Assembly (NCBI RefSeq): GCF_023612095.1
Contig: NZ_CP086235.1
Location: 4,319,752 to 4,383,751, forward strand
Source of the DNA: Cytobacillus firmus
Lineage (GTDB): Bacteria; Bacillota; Bacilli; Bacillales; Cytobacillaceae
Length of the DNA: 64,000 nt
Direction: 5' to 3'
The notes under the pieces: model-generated
Seen by the model: only the letters and a program-made list of their open reading frames with translations
The model's database searches: none
What the model was told of the DNA's origin: nothing
In this document: piece by piece, positions 26,590 through 35,277 of the stretch
Numbering within the stretch: the stretch's first letter is position 1
How the letters are laid out: each line of letters starts with the position of its first letter
Position numbers and translations under genes: made by a program

Positions 26590-27315
26590 ATGAAAACTGC
26601 CAGTAAGTTTCTTTTAACAAAAGAAGATATGACTAACCCCGATATTGTGCCTGAGTGGGTTATTCAAGAATATAAAACATTTCATGATACAGTTACAGAT
26701 AAAACCTTCCCGTGCTATTTTGGCATGACTGCAGAAATGCGCGGTGAATTGAGATATGCCTATATTACAAAGGATGACTGGTCTAATCTGCCGGAGGCTC
26801 TTGAATCCTTTATCGAGCTCTTTGATGCACCAAAGCTTATTCGTCATGGCCTGTTTGTATTTGTGGAGCCTGAAAAAGATGAAAAGCCGCTTGAACATTA
26901 CAGAGAAAATTTCTGGAATATCCTTCAGTATTTGCATAAGGTTGATACAAAGCCATGGCCGAAGGATTATCCGACAGATCCGGACCATCATTTATGGGCG
27001 TTTTCTTTTGCGGAGGAGCCATTCTTTGTGTTTGGCAATGCGCCTGCATACAAGCAGAGAAAGACGAGGGATTTAGGCAACAGTCTTGTGCTTGGATTCC
27101 AGCCGCGCCGTATTTTTGAAGGTCTGGAAGGCACCTCTAAAGGCGGCGTCATGTCGAGGGAAAAAGTAAGGGAGCGGGTTGAAAAATGGGATGGCCTCCC
27201 TACCCATCCAAACATCAGCCACTATGGCGATCCCGAACACCGTGAGTGGAAGCAATACTTCATCGGTGATGACGTTAAGCCAATCGAAGGGAAATGCCCT
27301 TTTCATCATAAATAA
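26590..27315 (+). CDS. YqcI/YcgG family protein
   Basis: A 241-aa soluble protein of the YqcI/YcgG family. Conserved-looking parts are KTFPCYFGMTAEMRGELRYA, WNILQYLHKVDTKPWPKDYP, WAFSFAEEPFFVFGNAPAY and the C-terminal GKCPFHH. From memory, some relatives are heme-dependent arginine N-hydroxylases, so the C-terminal Cys/His cluster is worth noting, but no activity can be claimed here. The ATG at 26590 follows GAGGTG; the longer ORF reading starts inside the preceding gene and is not used. Single gene. Confidence 0.82.
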   Translation: MKTASKFLLTKEDMTNPDIVPEWVIQEYKTFHDTVTDKTFPCYFGMTAEMRGELRYAYITKDDWSNLPEALESFIELFDAPKLIRHGLFVFVEPEKDEKPLEHYRENFWNILQYLHKVDTKPWPKDYPTDPDHHLWAFSFAEEPFFVFGNAPAYKQRKTRDLGNSLVLGFQPRRIFEGLEGTSKGGVMSREKVRERVEKWDGLPTHPNISHYGDPEHREWKQYFIGDDVKPIEGKCPFHHK

Positions 27316-27350
27316 TCAGGAAGTTCAGTGAAAAAACTGCATAAATAAAC

Positions 27351-27384
27351 AAGGAACCGTTCTCAGTGAGCGGCTCCTTATTTA
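27351..27384 (+). terminator. Terminator shared by convergent genes
   Basis: AAGGAACCG and CGGCTCCTT form a stem with an 11-base loop between the YqcI/YcgG gene and the converging beta-lactamase-fold gene. It overlaps the stop of the latter. Confidence 0.65.
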
Positions 27385-28163
27385 TGTGTCATATATTGAT
27401 TAATGCGGCTGCCGATTGCGGACAATACTTCTTTGCCGGCTGCCTGATTTTGGAGCCTGTCCACAAGTACTGCAGCGCAGACTGCTTTTCCTTTATGCGT
27501 AAATATCGCGCAATCATGTTCTATGCCGGGAAGTTCGCCTGTTTTACCCGCAACCGTGACTTTTTCCTCGTCTATCGTGTTGGCAAGTTTGTTTTTAAAC
27601 TGCTGGTTTTCCAATATATACAGAGCTTTTTCAGTATACTTCCCTGATAAAAGCTTTTGCTCTGCCAATGCCTTTATGCCATACAGCATATCCCTGGCAG
27701 TCGTGGTGTTGTCTATGCCGTTTTTCAGTGCTTCAAAATCCATCATCTTTCTGTTTAATGATGTGTGATTAAACCCCAAATTTTTGAAAAGCTGATTGAT
27801 TTTTTCTATTCCGAGCAGCTCAATGATAAGATTAGTCGCTGTATTATCAGACACAATGATCATAAGGGTCATTAGGTCTGTCACCTTGATCTTCAAATCT
27901 CTGGCCATAGCTTGCAATACACCTGATCCGCCAACACGGGCAGAAACAGTAACTTCCAATTCCTCCTCAAGCTGCAGCATCCCTTTCTCCGCCTGTGAAA
28001 GTCCTGCAAGTAAAATCGGCACCTTTATTAAGCTGGCTGAAGAGAAAACGGCATCGGCATCTTTTTCAATGACACCATCCCCGGTATGGATACATACAGC
28101 AACGCGGCCTTCACAGCTGCTGGCCAATGTAAGAATTTCCGCTTTAAGTGTATGAAAATCCAT
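27378..28163 (-). CDS. Class A beta-lactamase-fold serine hydrolase without signal peptide
   Basis: A 261-aa serine penicillin-recognising enzyme with the full class A set: SLIK (Ser44, Lys47), SDN (105–107), an ExxxN pair (Glu144, Asn148) equivalent to E166/N170, and KTG (207–209). There is no signal peptide or lipobox: the N terminus is hydrophilic and enters the fold directly, so it is probably cytoplasmic. It follows the ykfD-type gene by one base (TAAAATG) and ends the murein-peptide operon. A role in hydrolysing a peptide or amide in that pathway is inferred; beta-lactam resistance is less likely. Confidence 0.85.
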   Translation of the reverse strand: MDFHTLKAEILTLASSCEGRVAVCIHTGDGVIEKDADAVFSSASLIKVPILLAGLSQAEKGMLQLEEELEVTVSARVGGSGVLQAMARDLKIKVTDLMTLMIIVSDNTATNLIIELLGIEKINQLFKNLGFNHTSLNRKMMDFEALKNGIDNTTTARDMLYGIKALAEQKLLSGKYTEKALYILENQQFKNKLANTIDEEKVTVAGKTGELPGIEHDCAIFTHKGKAVCAAVLVDRLQNQAAGKEVLSAIGSRINQYMTHK

Positions 28164-28164
28164 T

Positions 28165-29175
28165 TTATTTCGCAGCCGCCACTTGGGGACGGTTATTGTC
28201 GCCCGTTACTTTTTCATTATATAAATGGCAGGCTACAAAGTGATCCTTCTCAATCTCCTGCCACTCAGGCTTCATGGAAGCACAAGCCTCCATCGCATAA
28301 GGACAGCGTGTGCGGAATACGCAGCCGCTTGGCGGATTCATTGGACTTGGGAGCTCCCCTTCCAGAATGATTCTTTCCCGGTTATCCTCGATATCAGGGT
28401 CAGGGATGGGAATCGCCGACAGCAGGGCCTGTGTATATGGGTGAAGCGGATTTTTATATAAGTTTTCGCTTGTGGTTAATTCCACTAGATGGCCTAAGTA
28501 CATAACGCCGATTCTGTCGCTGATATGCTTAACCATTGAGAGATCATGGGCGATAAATAAGTAGGTCAGCCCTTTTTTCTCCTGGAGACCCTTAAGCAGG
28601 TTCACCACCTGGGCTTGTACCGATACATCGAGTGCTGAGATTGGCTCGTCAGCAATAATGAATTCCGGATCCAGCGCCAAAGCACGGGCAATTCCAATTC
28701 TTTGCCTCTGCCCGCCGCTGAATTCATGCGGATAACGGTTAGCATGGTCGCGGTTAAGACCTACATCCTCCAGAAGCTGATAGACCCGCTCGAGACGCTC
28801 CCTCTTATTCGGATATAACCCATGAACCTCCATGGGCTCGGAAATAATCTCCTGTACGGTAGAACGCGGATTCAAGGAGGCATACGGATCCTGAAAAATC
28901 ATCTGCATTCTCCTGTGAAAAGCAAACCTCTCTTTTTCAGTCATGTTATGGACATTTTTCCCGTCATAAAGGACTTCCCCTTCTGTACGGTTATATAAGC
29001 CAATGATGGTACGCCCTGCGGTTGATTTTCCGCAGCCGGATTCGCCGACAATCCCGAAAGTTTCTCCCTGTTTGATATGAAAGGAGACATCATCAACAGC
29101 CTTCAGGGTTTGTCCTTTTCCCATTGAAAAATGTTTTTTCAGATTGTTGACCTGTAAAAGTGCTTTTTTTGCCAT
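28165..29175 (-). CDS. ykfD: Oligopeptide ABC transporter ATP-binding protein (YkfD/OppF type)
   Basis: A 336-aa ABC ATPase of the Opp/Dpp F group. Walker A GESGCGKS is near residue 45, the signature is FSGGQRQRIGIARAL, Walker B is EFIIADEPISALD, and the C-terminal oligopeptide extension has PSPMNPPSGCVFRTRCPYAM with the iron-sulfur-type cysteines. Together with DppD it forms the ATPase pair of the murein-peptide importer. It lies between ykfC and the beta-lactamase-fold gene; the ATG is two bases after the ykfC stop, behind GGGGG. Confidence 0.92.
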   Translation of the reverse strand: MAKKALLQVNNLKKHFSMGKGQTLKAVDDVSFHIKQGETFGIVGESGCGKSTAGRTIIGLYNRTEGEVLYDGKNVHNMTEKERFAFHRRMQMIFQDPYASLNPRSTVQEIISEPMEVHGLYPNKRERLERVYQLLEDVGLNRDHANRYPHEFSGGQRQRIGIARALALDPEFIIADEPISALDVSVQAQVVNLLKGLQEKKGLTYLFIAHDLSMVKHISDRIGVMYLGHLVELTTSENLYKNPLHPYTQALLSAIPIPDPDIEDNRERIILEGELPSPMNPPSGCVFRTRCPYAMEACASMKPEWQEIEKDHFVACHLYNEKVTGDNNRPQVAAAK

Positions 29176-29177
29176 GT

Positions 29178-30107
29178 TTATTCCCCCGTCTCTTGCCAGT
29201 AACGTCTAGCTGCACATAGTTCCTTTTCATAGATGGTATCTTTCAAGTCGATAATTTCGATGTTTTTACCGGTATTTGGAGAATGAAGCAGCTTTCCATC
29301 ACCATAATAGATGCCTACATGATGGAGTTTGCCTTTTCCTTCTTCATAAGCAAAAAATAATAGATCCCCTGGTTCAATGGCATCCAGTTCGACCGGTTTC
29401 CCTGCTTCCGCCTGATCGTGGGCATCACGTGGAATGATCACTCCATTTGCTTTGCACATCGAATAGCTGAACCCTGAACAGTCATATCCATAGCTGCTCA
29501 TGCCGCCCCAAAGATAGGGAAGGCCTATAAATTGTTCTCCCGCAGCAATGATGTCTCTTCCGCTGCCTTTCCGTATAGCCTCGATTGATTCAAAGACCTT
29601 TACGTCAGCAGATTTTAAGAATCCTTCTCCTTCAGGTGTCTGAACCTGGATCCAATCGGCTTCTTCTTGTAAGACTGGAAGTACGGTTTGATAGCTTAGA
29701 ACAAGTCCCGGCTCTCTGTCAGTCGAATAGAGAGTTGCTTTTTTGTTCTGGATGACAGCAGCTTTTTCACTACTAAGCTTCCAATCTTCATTTTGAGTCA
29801 GCTGGGCCTTTGGCAACCAGCCAGGGTACCCTCTTTCATCCTTTGAGGAAGGCTGGCTCGGGACAACAACTTGTACCCATCCATCTCTCTCCTCCAATAT
29901 ATTCACTTCTTCTCCGTACAAAAGTTGTGATTGCACAAGATTCCCGTCGCAAAGCTCCAGCCGGGGCTCATAGGTGAGCTTTTCAAGCCAGGCATCCAGA
30001 TTAACCGGGTTAGTGATGGCTTCAGTGTCCATTTCTCTTGATGAATCGCTAGCTGTCCACAAGGTCGCAGCCGGAACCGAAACCAGCCATTTCTGCTTAA
30101 TTGCCAA
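29178..30107 (-). CDS. ykfC: Gamma-D-glutamyl-L-diamino acid endopeptidase (YkfC, NlpC/P60)
   Basis: A 309-aa cytoplasmic peptidase that cuts L-Ala-gamma-D-Glu from murein peptides. Two bacterial SH3-like regions (about 50–180) precede the NlpC/P60 domain (about 190–305), with catalytic Cys in GYDCSGFSYSM, His in LHHVGIYYGDGK and the third polar residue in LLHSPNTG. No signal peptide is seen, as in B. subtilis YkfC. The start is TTG (30105–30107) eight bases after GAGGAGG. Its product feeds the epimerase encoded upstream. Confidence 0.94.
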   Translation of the reverse strand: MAIKQKWLVSVPAATLWTASDSSREMDTEAITNPVNLDAWLEKLTYEPRLELCDGNLVQSQLLYGEEVNILEERDGWVQVVVPSQPSSKDERGYPGWLPKAQLTQNEDWKLSSEKAAVIQNKKATLYSTDREPGLVLSYQTVLPVLQEEADWIQVQTPEGEGFLKSADVKVFESIEAIRKGSGRDIIAAGEQFIGLPYLWGGMSSYGYDCSGFSYSMCKANGVIIPRDAHDQAEAGKPVELDAIEPGDLLFFAYEEGKGKLHHVGIYYGDGKLLHSPNTGKNIEIIDLKDTIYEKELCAARRYWQETGE

Positions 30108-30133
30108 ACCGAATTCCTCCTCTTTAAAAATTC

Positions 30134-31240
30134 TCAGGATGTCAATTCCTGCTTGTTTACTGCTAATGATACATTTCTGATACCAAGGCCAGGTTCAGAT
30201 GGCAGGGTAATTTTGCGGCCGGAATAGCGGATTCCGCCTTCCACAATTTCTTTTGCCATCATCAAGGGGGCGTCAAAATCAAAACGGGTTATATTCTTTT
30301 TGCTGGCTGCAAAATGGGCTGCGGCCGTAATGCCGATCTTGGTTTCAATCATGCTGCCTACCATGCATTCCATCCCGCATACTTCAGCGAGCTGATTAAT
30401 GATCTGCGCCTGATAAATGCCCCCTGATTTCATCAGTTTGATATTAATCAGGTCAGCACTTCGCGTTTTAATGACATCAAATGCCTGCTTCGGTGTAAAA
30501 ACACTCTCATCTGCCATAATCGGTGTATCCACCGCGTCGGTAACCTGTTTAAGCCCCTCTATATCCCAAGCCTTTACCGGCTGTTCGACAAGCTCAATGT
30601 TCAAGTCCAGTGCTTCCATTTTCCGGATGGCATAAATAGCATCCTTTGGTTTCCAGCCCTGATTGGCATCCAGGCGGATTTTAATTTTCGATCCTACCCG
30701 GTTACGGATTTCCCGTATTCTCTCTATATCTGTTAAAATATCATCCTTTCCTACCTTTACCTTAAGGACATCGAAGCCTTGCTGAACATAGGAAACCGCA
30801 TCTTCTCCCATTTCTTCCGGACCATTGACGCTTACTGTATAATCCGTTTCCACCTCATTTTTATGTCCGCCTAAAAATTGGTAAAGAGGCAGTTTGCATT
30901 GCTGTGCAAGACAATCGTATAAGGCCATATCCACCGCTGCCTTTGCACTCGAATTTCCTATTAATGCGGACTGAATCCCCTGGAAGATCTCCTCATAGTT
31001 TAGAAGACTCTTATTGATCAGCATTGGCTTTAATACATGATGAATGGCTGACTCTATGCTTGACAGGCTGTCCCCGGTGATCACCACAGTGGGAGGTGCT
31101 TCTCCCCACCCGGCTATCCCGTTATCGCATGTTACTTTTACAACAAGTGTTTCAGCTGTCTCAACAGTTCTCAAAGCTGTTTCAAATGGTTTTTTCAGTG
31201 GTACCGCAGCTCTAAATGTTTCGATCGTGTTTATTTTCAT
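30134..31240 (-). CDS. ykfB: L-Ala-D/L-Glu epimerase (YkfB)
   Basis: A 368-aa enolase-superfamily enzyme that converts L-Ala-D-Glu to L-Ala-L-Glu so that murein peptides can be digested. The catalytic pattern is intact: KVKVGKDD (KxK, near 160), DANQGW, VEQPV, ADESVF and the second lysine in NIKLMKSGG. The DFDAPLMM segment near the C terminus is typical of dipeptide epimerases. The ATG follows GGGTGG. It sits between ykfA and ykfC with short gaps. Confidence 0.94.
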   Translation of the reverse strand: MKINTIETFRAAVPLKKPFETALRTVETAETLVVKVTCDNGIAGWGEAPPTVVITGDSLSSIESAIHHVLKPMLINKSLLNYEEIFQGIQSALIGNSSAKAAVDMALYDCLAQQCKLPLYQFLGGHKNEVETDYTVSVNGPEEMGEDAVSYVQQGFDVLKVKVGKDDILTDIERIREIRNRVGSKIKIRLDANQGWKPKDAIYAIRKMEALDLNIELVEQPVKAWDIEGLKQVTDAVDTPIMADESVFTPKQAFDVIKTRSADLINIKLMKSGGIYQAQIINQLAEVCGMECMVGSMIETKIGITAAAHFAASKKNITRFDFDAPLMMAKEIVEGGIRYSGRKITLPSEPGLGIRNVSLAVNKQELTS

Positions 31241-31253
31241 CTATACCACCCTT

Positions 31254-32174
31254 TTACTTAACTCCGCTTTCGATTTTCAGCTTTTTACCGGCTGCATCCA
31301 ATTCTGCCCTTACACCTAATGGCACAGAAATATGCGGAGAGCAATGGCCGATATGAAAGCCTTTTACAGCAGGCTTATTCACCCTTTTAATATATGTGTC
31401 CAGAACTTCATCCAGTTCCAGGGAAAGTTCTCTTTCCGGAACGCAATTATTAAAGTCCCCAATGATAAAGCCGGCCGCATCCGAAAGCTTCCCTGCCATA
31501 TGGAGCTGGTTCAGCATGCGGTCGACCGCACGGGGCTCTTCGTTGATGTCTTCAATAAGCACAAGTTTATCTTTTGTATCAATTTCATATGGGGTTCCGA
31601 TTGTACTGGCCATAAGAGACAGGTTTCCGCCCGTTAAGACACCCGCGGCACTCCCGTTCACCATCGTCTCCAATTCTGAAATTCCTTCTGGATAGTCAAG
31701 CGTGACCGGCTCAAATAACTGGTTAAAATATTGCTTGGATAGCGGATCCGCATCCTCTTTGCCAATATCAGAGGCGAGCATCGGCCCATGGAAGGTGACC
31801 AATCCTGTCTCTTGGCGGATGGCGGTGTGCAGGAAGGTTATATCACTGTATCCCCAGAAAATTTTCGGGTTTTCTTTTATCAGATCATAGTCAATTTGGG
31901 ACGCAATTCTCCCGGTTCCGTAGCCGCCGCCTGCACAAATGATCGCTTTGACTTCCTTATCCGCAAACATGTTATGTAAATCAGCCAGACGGTCTTCATC
32001 CTTCCCGGCCAGGTAACCATATTGGTCTGCCACATGCTCGCCCATCTTTACCTTTACACCAAGCTCTTCCAAAAAAGACAGGGATCGTTTCAGGTTCTCC
32101 TGATTGGGCGGGCTTGCCGGTGCTATAATTCCAATCGCATCACCTTTTTTCAGGCGCTGAGGTTTGATTGCCAT
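31254..32174 (-). CDS. ykfA: LD-carboxypeptidase (YkfA/LdcA family)
   Basis: A 306-aa S66-family peptidase that removes the terminal D-Ala from murein tetrapeptides. Family marks are IGIIAPASPPNQENLKRSL, the nucleophile-elbow-like CAGGGYGTGRI, FWGYSDITFLHTAI, and a late GFHIGHCSP with the catalytic His. It is cytoplasmic (no signal). The ATG follows AAAGGATG. It is the first gene after the repeat and terminator that follow dppE, so it may need its own promoter. Confidence 0.92.
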   Translation of the reverse strand: MAIKPQRLKKGDAIGIIAPASPPNQENLKRSLSFLEELGVKVKMGEHVADQYGYLAGKDEDRLADLHNMFADKEVKAIICAGGGYGTGRIASQIDYDLIKENPKIFWGYSDITFLHTAIRQETGLVTFHGPMLASDIGKEDADPLSKQYFNQLFEPVTLDYPEGISELETMVNGSAAGVLTGGNLSLMASTIGTPYEIDTKDKLVLIEDINEEPRAVDRMLNQLHMAGKLSDAAGFIIGDFNNCVPERELSLELDEVLDTYIKRVNKPAVKGFHIGHCSPHISVPLGVRAELDAAGKKLKIESGVK

Positions 32175-32470
32175 GCTGTCACATCCTTTTCGTTTTATAG
32201 CATTATATGCTCCTTCAGCAAAAGCATTGTTTGGGAAATGAAATGATTGTCGAGGATATAAGCTAAAATTCGGGAAAATATATTATTTTTCGGGAAATAA
32301 CTCGAAAAGCGGAGAGCGCCCGCTTATCGGCGACAAGCTTAAGACAAGCGCTGGCAGAAGGCGTTTTTTGCCTTCATAAGTGATTGGCTTAAGACCTCGA
32401 GCCGATGGCGCTCGGAGCTAGACAGTTATCAAAGTTCAAAGATTCTTATTCATCAAAAAGTATATTCTTC
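32175..32470. other. Spacer between dppE and ykfA
   Basis: About 300 bp without a gene. It holds one dispersed repeat (32303–32424) and leads to the dppE terminator. In B. subtilis dppE and ykfA are close neighbours, so this spacer is an expansion. I see no clear SigA promoter for ykfA. Confidence 0.6.
32303..32424 (+). repeat. Dispersed repeat, family 2 (about 120 bp)
   Basis: It starts CGAAAAGCGGAGAGCGCC and ends GGCGCTCGGAGCTAGACA, with a central stem around GAAGGCGTTTTTTGCCTTC. The ends match the fragment at 56151–56200 in the other orientation (GAAAAGCGGAAGCGCC and AGCTAGACATCG). Confidence 0.85.
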
Positions 32471-32505
32471 TGAAAAAAGGGATGTTCACACGAACACCCC
32501 TTTTC
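32471..32505 (-). terminator. Terminator after dppE
   Basis: GGGGTGTTC, GTGT loop, GAACATCCC, then TTTTTT on the minus strand, 30 bases after the dppE stop. Confidence 0.88.
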
Positions 32506-32535
32506 CTGTCACTTTCACATCAAGCCGAAGAAGTA

Positions 32536-34161
32536 TTACTTCTTATCTGCCCATTTAAGCTCCAGATATCCAACCGGATGGCGGACAATTCCTGAAACAG
32601 CATCATTATAGAGATATACCTGGTTGTAGAAATGGATAGGGATAATCGGCATTTCTTCGAATAAGATTTTTTCCGCTTCATACATCAGTTCAAAGCGCTT
32701 TGCTTCGTCTGCTTCATTCTTAGCATCCTTGATCAGCTGATCGTACTTATCATTGCTCCAGCCAGTGCGGTTCATGGAATGTCCTGTCTGGAAGTTTTCA
32801 AGGAAGTTGATTGGGTCAGCATAGTCAGCAAGGAATGAGCTTCGGGATAATTGGAATTTAAGCGCTTTTTGTTCTTCAGCGAATACATTCCACTCCATAT
32901 TGGCAAGCTTCACTTCAACGCCAAGGTTTTCCTTGAACATTTGCTGAAGAGCTTCAGCGATCTTCTTGTGAGAATCACTTGTGCTGTACGTTAAAGTAAC
33001 TTCAGGAAGTGTTTCATAGCCTTCCTCTTCCATTCCTTTTTTAAGAAGGGACTTCGCTTCTTCTACATTCGTTTGGACAAGATCTCCTGCTGTTTCACGG
33101 AAATCCTTGCCATCAGCATCCTTAAATCCATAGGCTACAAATCCGTATGCTGGCTTTTCTCCATTCTTGGTTACAAAGTCAACGATTTGCTTCTGGTCCA
33201 CTGCCATTGAGAAGGCTTTACGGATGTTTTCGTTCTGGAATGGCTCCATATTTACGTTAAATCGGTAGAAATAATCACCGGCCTGGTCTTCAACCTTTGC
33301 TTCACCCAATAGCTTTTCGCTCAGCTCAGATGGAACAGCCGATACATCAAGCTCTCCGGTTTGATACATTTGGTATTCAGTATTGGTATCATCAATGATC
33401 GCCCAATTAATTTTATCCAGTTTTACATTATCAGCATCCCAGTATTGATCGTTTTTCTCCATTACAAAGTGGCTGTCATGCTCCCACTCTGTCAGGTTGA
33501 AAGGACCGTTGCCCACAAAAGATTCTGCTTCAGCAAACCACTTCGGGTTTTCTGTTGCTACTTTTTCATTGATCGGGAAAAATGCAGGGTTAGTGATTAC
33601 ACTTAAGAAATAAGCCTGCGGACTAACTAAAGTGACTTCAAATTTTTTATCATCAACTGCTTTTACTTTTACATCATCAGCTGATCCTTCCCCGTTGTTA
33701 TAAGCTTCTCCGCCTTCAATGAAGTAGCCGAGGAAAGCGGCTGAAGAACCTGTATCAGGATTTAAAAGGCGCTTCCAGGCAAATTCAAAATCACCTGCTG
33801 TTACAGGATCGCCATTTGACCATTTGGCATCTTCGCGGATATGGAATGTATAAGTCTTTCCATCTTCAGATACATCCCACTTTTCGGCAATGGCTGCTTC
33901 CGGCTCATGATTTTTTCCCAGACGTGTCAAACCTTCCATCAAGTTGTTCAGTGCGCTCCAGGAAACAGAGTCAAAGCCGATTGGAGGGTCAAACGAAGTC
34001 GGCTCCTGGCCATTGTTTAAATAAAGCACCTTTTCAGCACTTTCTTCTTTCTTGCCATCATCCTTGCCGTCTGTTTCTTTGCCTGCATCTTCATTTGCCG
34101 TACAGGCTGCCATAACGAATAGCAACACACCTGCAAGCAGCAGCGATAAAAACTTTTTCAT
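32536..34161 (-). CDS. dppE: Peptide-binding lipoprotein (DppE/OppA type)
   Basis: A 541-aa extracellular solute-binding protein. The signal peptide ends in lipobox MAAC (Cys about 20), followed by an acidic, lysine-rich linker. The SBP_bac_5 domain includes LYLNNGQEPTSFDPPIGFDS and YTFHIREDAKWSNGDPVTAGD as its early strands. It captures murein tripeptides or dipeptides for DppB/DppC. The ATG follows GAGGGG. Upstream lies a 13-bp perfect hairpin, which may protect this mRNA segment, since binding proteins are usually needed in excess. Confidence 0.92.
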   Translation of the reverse strand: MKKFLSLLLAGVLLFVMAACTANEDAGKETDGKDDGKKEESAEKVLYLNNGQEPTSFDPPIGFDSVSWSALNNLMEGLTRLGKNHEPEAAIAEKWDVSEDGKTYTFHIREDAKWSNGDPVTAGDFEFAWKRLLNPDTGSSAAFLGYFIEGGEAYNNGEGSADDVKVKAVDDKKFEVTLVSPQAYFLSVITNPAFFPINEKVATENPKWFAEAESFVGNGPFNLTEWEHDSHFVMEKNDQYWDADNVKLDKINWAIIDDTNTEYQMYQTGELDVSAVPSELSEKLLGEAKVEDQAGDYFYRFNVNMEPFQNENIRKAFSMAVDQKQIVDFVTKNGEKPAYGFVAYGFKDADGKDFRETAGDLVQTNVEEAKSLLKKGMEEEGYETLPEVTLTYSTSDSHKKIAEALQQMFKENLGVEVKLANMEWNVFAEEQKALKFQLSRSSFLADYADPINFLENFQTGHSMNRTGWSNDKYDQLIKDAKNEADEAKRFELMYEAEKILFEEMPIIPIHFYNQVYLYNDAVSGIVRHPVGYLELKWADKK

Positions 34162-34230
34162 TCTTTTTCCCCTCTTAAAATATATTTCTTTATCTACCAG
34201 ATGCCTGTCTGACAGCTGATAGATTCATAA

Positions 34231-34267
34231 CTTTCGCAGTGCCGTACCGGGTATGGCACTGCGAAAG
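34231..34267 (-). other. Perfect 13-bp hairpin between dppD and dppE
   Basis: CTTTCGCAGTGCC and GGCACTGCGAAAG pair perfectly around an 11-base loop. No U-tract follows, so it looks like an mRNA processing or stabilising element, not a strong terminator. Confidence 0.75.
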
Positions 34268-34274
34268 GAAGTAC

Positions 34275-35273
34275 TTACTTTACACCTGCATGCATTTTTT
34301 GTGCCCGCTCATCCTGGAGCCAGCAGTCCACATGATGATCCCGGCTTAAATGCGTTTTATAGGGATAAACCCGGTCACATACCTCCATTGCATATTCGCA
34401 GCGGGCAGCAAATGGGCATCCAGCCGGCGGAGCGAATAAATCCGGCGGCGATCCGCCTATGGGAATAAGATCGGCACCATCCAGGTCAAGACGCGGAACG
34501 GAATTCAGCAGGCCCTTCGTATAGGGATGCTGAGGATTATAGAAGATTTCCCTTCGTTCTCCGGCCTCCACTATTTTCCCTGCATACATGACAGCGATGC
34601 GGTCTGCTACTTGAGCGACAACCCCCAGGTCATGGGTAATAATTATGATAGATACTCCAGTTTTTTTCTGGATATCTTTAAATAAATCCAAAATTTGCGC
34701 TTGAATCGTTACATCCAGTGCTGTAGTCGGTTCATCGGCAATCAGCACTTCCGGCTCACAGACAAGGGCCATGGCAATCACGATCCGCTGCCTCATCCCT
34801 CCGCTGAATTGGTGCGGATAATGCTTCAATCTTTCGGATGGATTTGGTATTCCAACTAAATTCAGCATTTCCAGGGCCTTTTTACGGGCATCCTGCCTTG
34901 ATACGGTTTTATGCTGCATAATTCCCTCTATAATTTGCTCCCCGATGGTAATCGTAGGGTTTAATGCAGTCATGGGATCCTGAAAGATCATCGAAATATC
35001 GGCACCGCGGATATCCCGCATTTCAGACTCTTTTAGTTTTGTCAGGTCCTTCCCTTTAAATAGGACAGAGCCATCTGCTATTCTCCCGGGAGGAGATGGA
35101 ATCAGCCGCATGATGCTCTGGGACGTTACACTCTTTCCGCAGCCGGATTCACCAACAATCGCCAGGGTTTCCCCCTTGAAGAGATCAAATGATACACCCC
35201 TTACAGCCTGGACTTCCCCGCCATAAGTGGTAAATGTGACATGCAGGTCTTTTACTTCTAGTACTTTCTCCAT
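34275..35273 (-). CDS. dppD: Dipeptide ABC transporter ATP-binding protein (DppD)
   Basis: A 332-aa ABC ATPase of the Dpp/Opp D group: Walker A GESGCGKS (about 38–45), [17 protein letters not shown] signature, Walker [15 protein letters not shown], and a C-terminal cysteine-containing [17 protein letters not shown] extension. It energises the DppBC channel with the YkfD protein. The ATG follows AGGAGG that overlaps the dppC end. Confidence 0.93.
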   Translation of the reverse strand: MEKVLEVKDLHVTFTTYGGEVQAVRGVSFDLFKGETLAIVGESGCGKSVTSQSIMRLIPSPPGRIADGSVLFKGKDLTKLKESEMRDIRGADISMIFQDPMTALNPTITIGEQIIEGIMQHKTVSRQDARKKALEMLNLVGIPNPSERLKHYPHQFSGGMRQRIVIAMALVCEPEVLIADEPTTALDVTIQAQILDLFKDIQKKTGVSIIIITHDLGVVAQVADRIAVMYAGKIVEAGERREIFYNPQHPYTKGLLNSVPRLDLDGADLIPIGGSPPDLFAPPAGCPFAARCEYAMEVCDRVYPYKTHLSRDHHVDCWLQDERAQKMHAGVK

Positions 35274-35277
35274 GCTG

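Noticed and set aside
27378..28163. Calling this gene an antibiotic-resistance beta-lactamase
   Set aside because: The active-site motifs fit, but there is no export signal and the context is murein-peptide recycling, so a resistance label would overstate the evidence.
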